From Mytilus californianus (lineage: Eukaryota > Mollusca > Bivalvia > Mytilida > Mytilidae), in NCBI RefSeq assembly GCF_021869535.1, contig NW_026262712.1, forward strand, positions 48,280,884 to 48,344,883: a stretch of 64,000 nucleotides of DNA. Direction: 5' to 3'. Below the pieces are notes generated by a model, which was given only the letters and a program-made list of their open reading frames with translations, had not been told where the DNA came from and did no database searches. The first letter of the stretch is position 1; every line of letters begins with the position of its first letter. Below, in pieces: positions 58,656 through 64,000 of the stretch. A program made the position numbers and the translations under genes.

Positions 58656-58930
58656 AAGTTATTACAACCATTTACGTAGATGCGAAATAAGTTAAGTAAT
58701 CGAGGTATCAGCGACAACATGTATATCTGCTAAAAAATATTAATCCATACACCCCATATTTTGTTTATTTAGAAATATATATCAATTTACATAAAAAGGT
58801 ATTTCATTACATCCCGTGATAACCTTAGATCTTGATATTTACATATAATGTAAGCCATCCTTGTATCCACGTTTGATGTTCAATAGTAATGAAAATACTG
58901 TATGTCCACATTCAAAATGTAAGGCCACAA

Positions 58931-59700
58931 ATCTAAATAGGAACCTTACCATCACTTAATGGGACAATAGCTACGATCAAGACAGAACATTAAATTTTAT
59001 TTTGATTGTTTCAAATATTCGTAAAAGCTGAATTTTAAAATAGTATTTCGCTATTATCAGTCAGTTTCGTTCAATTTTATTAGGTAAAACTCAAAAACAC
59101 TGATATTTATTTTTTGCTTGCAAGTCAATAACTCAATATCATTTGAACCCGTATCTATGCAACCTTCAATTTGACCCTTCGCTGGATACGGATAGCGCAT
59201 GTGATAAGCGTGTTCATATGAAAATAATGTCAAAATTGAAAAGTGAAACAAAGGAACCACCTGTAAAACTATTTCGTTTACTGATTTGTCCAACAAAAAA
59301 CTTTAATTTACAGGTAAAACGATGATTAATATTTTTTGATATGTGACATGATATCAAAGAGACATAGATTGTTCGTCTATTTTAGTTTATGTGTATGTTT
59401 ATATCAGGACGAATGACCATGAACTGTCTTTGGAGGTCATTCCGATGGATAATTAGATTGATCTGGTCCAAAATACGAACGATATAACGAGTGAATGCAT
59501 TGTTTATTGTTAATTGTGGACTTTTTGTAAATTGAATTACCAATAAAGTATGTTATAAATCAAATATATTAGTTTAATTAAAATCGGTGATCATGAATTT
59601 GAAAGCTTATGTCCCTTTCAACAGATATATAAACAATTAACTATGCTTCTTCTTATTTACGTGATAGTTTTTCTTTTTTTGTTTTTGGGCTTATATATTC
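58931..59700. other. Intronic AT-rich sequence
   Basis: Homology to copy A fades after about 58930. No exon or repeat is recognised. A 60-codon frame at 59143-59325 is open on both strands and is not convincing. Confidence 0.45.
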
Positions 59701-59701
59701 C

Positions 59702-59860
59702 GTTTGGTCGTATGACTCTTGAAGTGAGTCGGTATTTATGCAATCAGCTACATATATCGGGTTTTAGTTTTTTGCGTTACTGGTGCAGGCGGGTCCAGAG
59801 GTGGTATTCGGGCGCTAGAGGTTGATTCAGTGTTGCTTTCATTTTTTTCGCCTTGTATTT
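59702..59860 (+). repeat. Third copy of the repeat that opens the duplications
   Basis: TTGGTCGTATGACTCTTGAA, a GGTGCAGGCGGGTCCAGAGG..TTCGGGCG segment and GATTCAGTGTTGCTTTCATT align with 29533-29670 and 48378-48520 (GTCGTATGACGTTGAA, GGGTCCACAGGTGCAATTCGG, TAGTGTTGTATTCATTTTG). Downstream sequence is unrelated, so this is a dispersed repeat, not a third duplication arm. Confidence 0.6.
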
Positions 59861-61630
59861 TTATTTTACTCAATTTGTACATGAACGAGAAAGTGTATAC
59901 TATATATTGTGTGTACTATCATAGAAGTATTATACGTCCAGGGTACTATCAACTACATACCAATTTTTTGTTGGCGTCTTTGTCAGTTTACTATGAACTA
60001 CAAGAAAGTTTTTGATGGCATATTTGTTATAGTTAATGGAATGTTTTTCGAATGATTTAGCCAAATCTGTTATATGTTTGTGGTGTATGTAAACACAGTT
60101 GTGACTGCTGGATTGAGATACTGTCACATTAACCACCTGTTTTTACATTCCCCTAAAGAAAAACAAATGCATTTAAGCGATAATGTTCTCCTTCTTTTGG
60201 TTCTTCCACACAACATTGTCACGGTCATAATTGTTTTGTTTCTTTTGTCTTTTGACGCTGTTTGTGTGAAGGTGTACTACCATAACACGTTTTGACGCAC
60301 AATATCGTGCTTTTTTTTTTTATCTTAACCTTTACCTCAAGGTTAACATGCATAAACATTTTTTACTTAGGTGCAGCCTTTCAAAATATGTCGCGTACAA
60401 TGGAAGATGTTTCATGACTTTTAAATTTCACTCTCTAGACAAAATTATTGATTCTAGATATTTTCATCCAAAAACTTGATTTGGTATTGCTTGCCATGTC
60501 AACACATGTTCAATGCAACTAAGAGTTTGCTCCCGAGGGTTTTGTCACTCCAATCATATAATAAATCGTTGGATTTCTCAAAACGGTTCAAACTTCAATT
60601 TAACACCAGATGTAATCTTAATTGCATTGAAAAGTCCTATCCAGTTCATCAAATCAATGGTCTGCATGTCATCACTTGTTTGATATCTTTAACACTGGTC
60701 ATATCAACACCCTTAAACCATGTTTATCTTTTAAAATTGTCATGACAAGACCTTTTAAAACATAATAAACTTCTCTGCTAGTCGCGCATGCTCCATCACC
60801 AATAAATTAACATTATCAAATACATGTTTACCTAAAATTGTGCATATTACCATCCCTAATTAATATTTATTTTAAACTGACATGGAAAGATCGACCTACT
60901 AAGCGAACTATATATTTGTTTCCGTGTAGAGGGTTTCAAGGGTGGTCATGCTCCTCTCATATGATAACATTTTGTTGAAAAGTAAGAATCCCAACCATTA
61001 TCCATATACTGATATTCGTATATTTTTATTTGCAATGTAATTACCTATGCTGTAATAGAATGATTTTGATTAAACCATGAACGAAAGGTAATAATTTAAA
61101 TCCACTAGTGTTGCAACAGAATTATAGTTGGTAATTGATTATTCATTCTATCTTACTAACTTTTGTTCGTCGTACACTTCTTGCTTGATTGTTATATTTA
61201 TTTATACAAAAGCCGGTTATAAAAATCCAACGACATATTAACTATCATATAATCGTGCTATATTTATATATAAAATGTAGTTCTGCATTGGATTTAACGG
61301 AAATAACGGTTTACTTTTGAAGTTTTCCACTTAAAATGTTATCTCAGTTGAAGTGATTTTCTGGTCTTGACAAACATACACATAGTAAAGGATGTCCTTT
61401 TGTTTTGAAAATGGTTCAGGGGAATCTCTGATTATGCTTGGATCTCATTAATGTTGCCGTTGATTAAAACGCCATTAAAAGATGAAGGAACCAATAGTGA
61501 AAAAAACGTTCACTTACTTTTCCGGTGTCCGTTCGTTCATTACTTCGACAATCATCGAATATCCCTAACCGTAGAATATTTCAAACATATTTGAGAGGAG
61601 AGAAAATTAAGTCAAGGTCAAAGATCACTA
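59861..61630. other. Intronic AT-rich sequence, nothing recognised
   Basis: Several short hydrophobic frames (for example 60074-60295) have no family signature or splice context. Confidence 0.45.
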
Positions 61631-61631
61631 T

Positions 61632-61745
61632 ATGGTATGGGTTTTGCTCATTGTTGAAGCCATACAGTGACCTATAATTATTCAAAACATCGTCATTTGT
61701 CCTCTGATGGATATTTGTCTCATTGACAATCCTACCCATCTTCTT
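61632..61745 (-). repeat. Degraded copy of dispersed repeat R1
   Basis: TATGGTATGGGTTTTGCTCA, then GAAGCCATACAGTGACC and ATTTGTCTCATTGACAATCC, follow minus-strand R1 in order, with deletions. Confidence 0.65.
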
Positions 61746-61995
61746 ATCATTATACGATCAAGTATTCAAACAAATTGTAAAGCTTTTAATCGCCTGAGTC
61801 AACACAAGTGGTAGAAAAGTTTAACGATACAATTAAAATATATTCCGTTTAACAAAAAATATCAAAATAAAACACAAATTATTTTTAACTTTAAATGGGA
61901 GTTGACGATGTTCTTGAATTGGTTCAGACATAATTATTTTTTATTATATACTTAGTAGTAAATACAGATACATTGTATGTGTAATACAATCATTG

Positions 61996-62340
61996 GCAAG
62001 CGTGCTGTATCAGCCACCCCTGATGATATCGATATCAGCACGGTTGCAAAGGCTTTATCAAACCCCTTATTTGTATGACGTATGTCATTACGTCATAACG
62101 CTACTTTTTCAAAGATGGACGATGTTGACGGTGGTGATGTAGCAAACTTTGAAATTGATACCGAAGAATTTGTACTGTCCATGAGTTGTTTAAAGTATAA
62201 AATAAAGTGTATATGATATAGCTTTTATAGTATCACACACCGTATCAACCCTCAACCAATATAATCCTTCGAGCAGAGCTCTCATGATTATATTGGTGTC
62301 TCGGGTTGATACAGGTGTGGTATTGAAAATGCCATATAAT
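61996..62340. mobile_element. Tract with two hairpins flanking a short ORF
   Basis: The left hairpin (61996-62047) pairs GCAAGCGTGCTG..TATC with GATATCAGCACGGTTGC. The right hairpin (62211-62340) pairs GTATCACACACCGTATCAACC and ACCAATATAATC with GATTATATTGGT, GGGTTGATAC and GGTGTGGTAT. Between them are GATGACGTATGTCATTACGTCATAAC-type CRE-like sites (split as TGACGTATGTCA and TTACGTCATAA) and a 33-codon frame at 62115-62216 starting MDDVDGGDVANFEIDTEEF. The arrangement suggests a fold-back element that captured or contains a promoter and first exon. I do not recognise the peptide. Confidence 0.6.
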
Positions 62341-63070
62341 ATTCTCTATTTATTTACCATGTTAACGTTTGTCAGAGTTAATTGTTAAACACTAAATTAT
62401 CCCCTTTTAATACCTATAAAAACAAACGTTACCATAAACATACAAAATCCATACAATGACAATCAGTTCAGAAAAAAAATATATATATATCGATATCATA
62501 ATTATGACATAAGAAACTTTGGTACAAGCATAGCTAAAATTTAAAAAGAACAACATATGTAAATTGTGTATAAAGACTTCTTGCAGCTGTTGTAGCAAAG
62601 GTCGAAGTACTTATTCGGCATGAATAGATATTACCTAATTCTATTTTGTAAACAATAACCTACAGTTACATCGAGGTTGAAAATGGAATACCATGCACAT
62701 AAGTCATAGCTATCATTATGTTTTGAAGTATCAACTAGCTTTGTGTGAATCAACACCCTCATTGAAGATTACTGTGGACTTATGCTTTAAAAAGTTTAAG
62801 TCATATGTATTGTTTTGTTTTGTTTTTGATTTTCTGTTGTTGTTGGTGTTGCTTAGTTCAAACTTTAAATTTGTTGTTTTCTAAGGCAAGGAAAAACTGC
62901 AGTTATTGATAATCCAAACAATTAAAGGTATTCACCGTACTATTTTTATCGAAATATGGTCAGTTTTAATTTGTATTATTCGACTGAAGTAAACATTTGG
63001 AACAATATACACTTTTCTCACAAAATACAAATAAGCGCATTTGCGAATGAAAGTGATTACAACTTTTTAA
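62341..63070. other. Intronic AT-rich sequence
   Basis: This is the last part of the intron before exon 2. A 63-codon frame at 62693-62884 is hydrophobic and T-rich, without other support. Confidence 0.45.
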
Positions 63071-63080
63071 TTGTATTTAG

Positions 63081-63248
63081 GTGAAACAGTTACCGGATAT
63101 TTTAGCAAGAACAACTTAACATGGACAGATGCTAAAAGAGAATGCAAACTAGCTGGTCTACAAGAGACAATTAATGTCACAGTAAATAACAGGGAACTCG
63201 GATGGGTAGATGCGTCTGCAACATATTCACCTTGGGTTGAATATTTTG
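63081..63248 (+). CDS. Lectin-like receptor gene, exon 2 (extracellular module)
   Basis: A 168-bp exon of 56 codons between an acceptor (TTGTATTTAG) and a donor (GTAAGAC), with phase 1 at both ends, typical of shuffled extracellular modules. Translated features: FSKNNLTWTDAKRECKLAG, then INVTVNNRELGWVDASATYS and PWVEYFG. The W..AKR.C spacing and the WVDA..SPWVEYFG ending resemble the N-terminal module of bivalve C-type-lectin-like or EGF-receptor-like surface proteins. This is recognition by pattern, not by search. Two N-glycosylation sequons (NLT, NVT) fit an extracellular location. It connects in phase with exon 1B (56123-56207) and could equally accept exon 1A (38719-38803). The frame runs 13 codons past the donor before a stop, so splicing on to a further exon is expected. 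Confidence 0.72.
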
Positions 63249-63639
63249 GTAAGACATGTATATATAACAAATATGTTAAGAAATGATTATTAGGGTCATC
63301 ACTTTAAACGGTGACATGGAGTTTTGTAACATTTGGCATAAACACATGTGCATTGAATAGATTAATCTAACGTGTTCCAGGTTAAGAGGGATAGAAAATG
63401 ATTTTGCGTTAGCAAGTTTCTCTAGACTCATTTAATCATATAATCAGCTCTTATATTTCTTTAACTAGTGAAATCATTTACACATCCGTTCTAAAGAAAA
63501 AAATATTCTATCTATTCTTAATTTCTGTATCAAGTTAATCATTTGTTTGAGAAAGTATGGATGTTAGAGGCGTGTGCTTTTGAAATGTTGACTACAGGGA
63601 AATTATATGTTTTCATAAATCTTGATTAATAATGAGCAT

Positions 63640-63846
63640 ACAAGATTAGTGAGAATCACGATTACTCAAATAGTTCTATCTTTTCAAAAAGAGCACTTTA
63701 CCATTACTGTCCATTATGAGTACAGATTATTGACTTTTAAGAATATATACACGGTCGATAGCATAAACGGTACCAATGTTTCAACTGCAGATCCGCATTC
63801 CAACAATTACTGTCTCTTCAGTGGTGTTCGAGGCCAAACTAGTTGA
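63640..63846 (+). CDS. Possible further exon or exon remnant
   Basis: An open frame ending at 63846 reads KEHFTITVHYEYRLLTF, then KNIYTVDSINGTNVSTADPH and SNNYCLFSGVRGQTS. It holds two sequons (NGT, NVS), a Cys and aromatic residues, like an extracellular domain. A weak pyrimidine-rich stretch and AG precede EHFT (near 63692). I see no clear donor before the stop. It could be an exon of the same gene, a terminal exon, or a pseudo-exon. I do not recognise the family. Confidence 0.28.
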   Translation, partial: TRLVRITITQIVLSFQKEHFTITVHYEYRLLTFKNIYTVDSINGTNVSTADPHSNNYCLFSGVRGQTS

Positions 63847-64000
63847 AAATCCAAAATATATACAGATGTTGAAGAGCTGATCACATCAAAAAGGACATAA
63901 AGAAGAGGCAAATCCGGAAATGAAATCAGAGCTTTGCATGAGGGCGATATATATTCTAAAATAATTTCTAAAATTTTGTAACAGCTAATCTCAATCTACT
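63847..64000. other. Sequence to window end
   Basis: No feature is recognised. The gene may continue beyond the window. Confidence 0.4.

Larger units (their letters stand above)
48378..58930. repeat. Segmental duplication, copy B
   Basis: The partner of copy A (29533-39260), same orientation. B-specific sequence lies at 49146-49398, 52222-52497, 53591-53995, 55210-55945 and about 56440-58655 (RT element f). It lacks the 2.39-kb block and the expanded (AT)n of copy A. Confidence 0.93.

Noticed and set aside
59643-60295. Hydrophobic short frames in the intron
   Set aside because: T-rich DNA gives such frames by chance; part of the first is the dispersed repeat at 59702-59860.

Overview
This window looks like nuclear DNA from a marine bivalve, most likely a mussel of the Mytilus type. 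It is AT-rich and has no dense run of long open reading frames. It is packed with short tandem arrays, fold-back (hairpin) sequences, poly(C)/poly(G) and (TA)n tracts, and several dispersed repeats that I recognise as very common in mussel genomes. The species call rests on repeat recognition, not on a marker gene.

Host coding sequence is scarce. The best-supported gene is on the + strand at the right end. It has a signal-peptide exon (56123-56207), an intron of about 6.9 kb, and a phase 1-1 exon (63081-63248) that resembles the N-terminal module of bivalve lectin-like receptors. A second copy of the signal-peptide exon, with identical length and phase, lies at 38719-38803 inside the other arm of a large segmental duplication. 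It could be the remnant of a paralogue or an alternative first exon. A possible further exon lies near 63640-63846.

Layout: 1-1729 is a 26-bp satellite with a 614-bp higher-order period. 1.7-9.3 kb is a patchwork of dispersed repeats, including a composite tandem repeat at 7.0-8.6 kb. 9.3-16.2 kb is mostly unrecognised, with one clean TIR element (10889-11160, 9-bp target duplication). 16.2-24.8 kb holds several degenerate reverse-transcriptase (RT) elements, one carrying a nested DNA transposon (18734-19770). 25-29 kb has fold-backs and a TA-flanked TIR element. 29.5-39.3 kb (copy A) and 48.4-58.9 kb (copy B) are a segmental duplication. A shorter matching pair, 16.85-18.4 kb and 45.95-46.79 kb, suggests a larger tandem unit of roughly 29 kb. 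39.3-48.4 kb holds diverged tandem repeats, another motif-array element and a minus-strand RT element. 58.9-64 kb is intron plus exon 2 of the lectin-like gene.

The duplicated pairs record transposition history. Three retroelement or repeat insertions have a visible empty site in the other copy: RT fragment b at 17644, RT element f at about 56440, and the 2.4-kb block at 33722. The RT copies share one protein type with Penelope-like affinity. Their 3' tails also occur alone as short fragments. No tRNA, rRNA, CRISPR, viral or toxin gene was supported.
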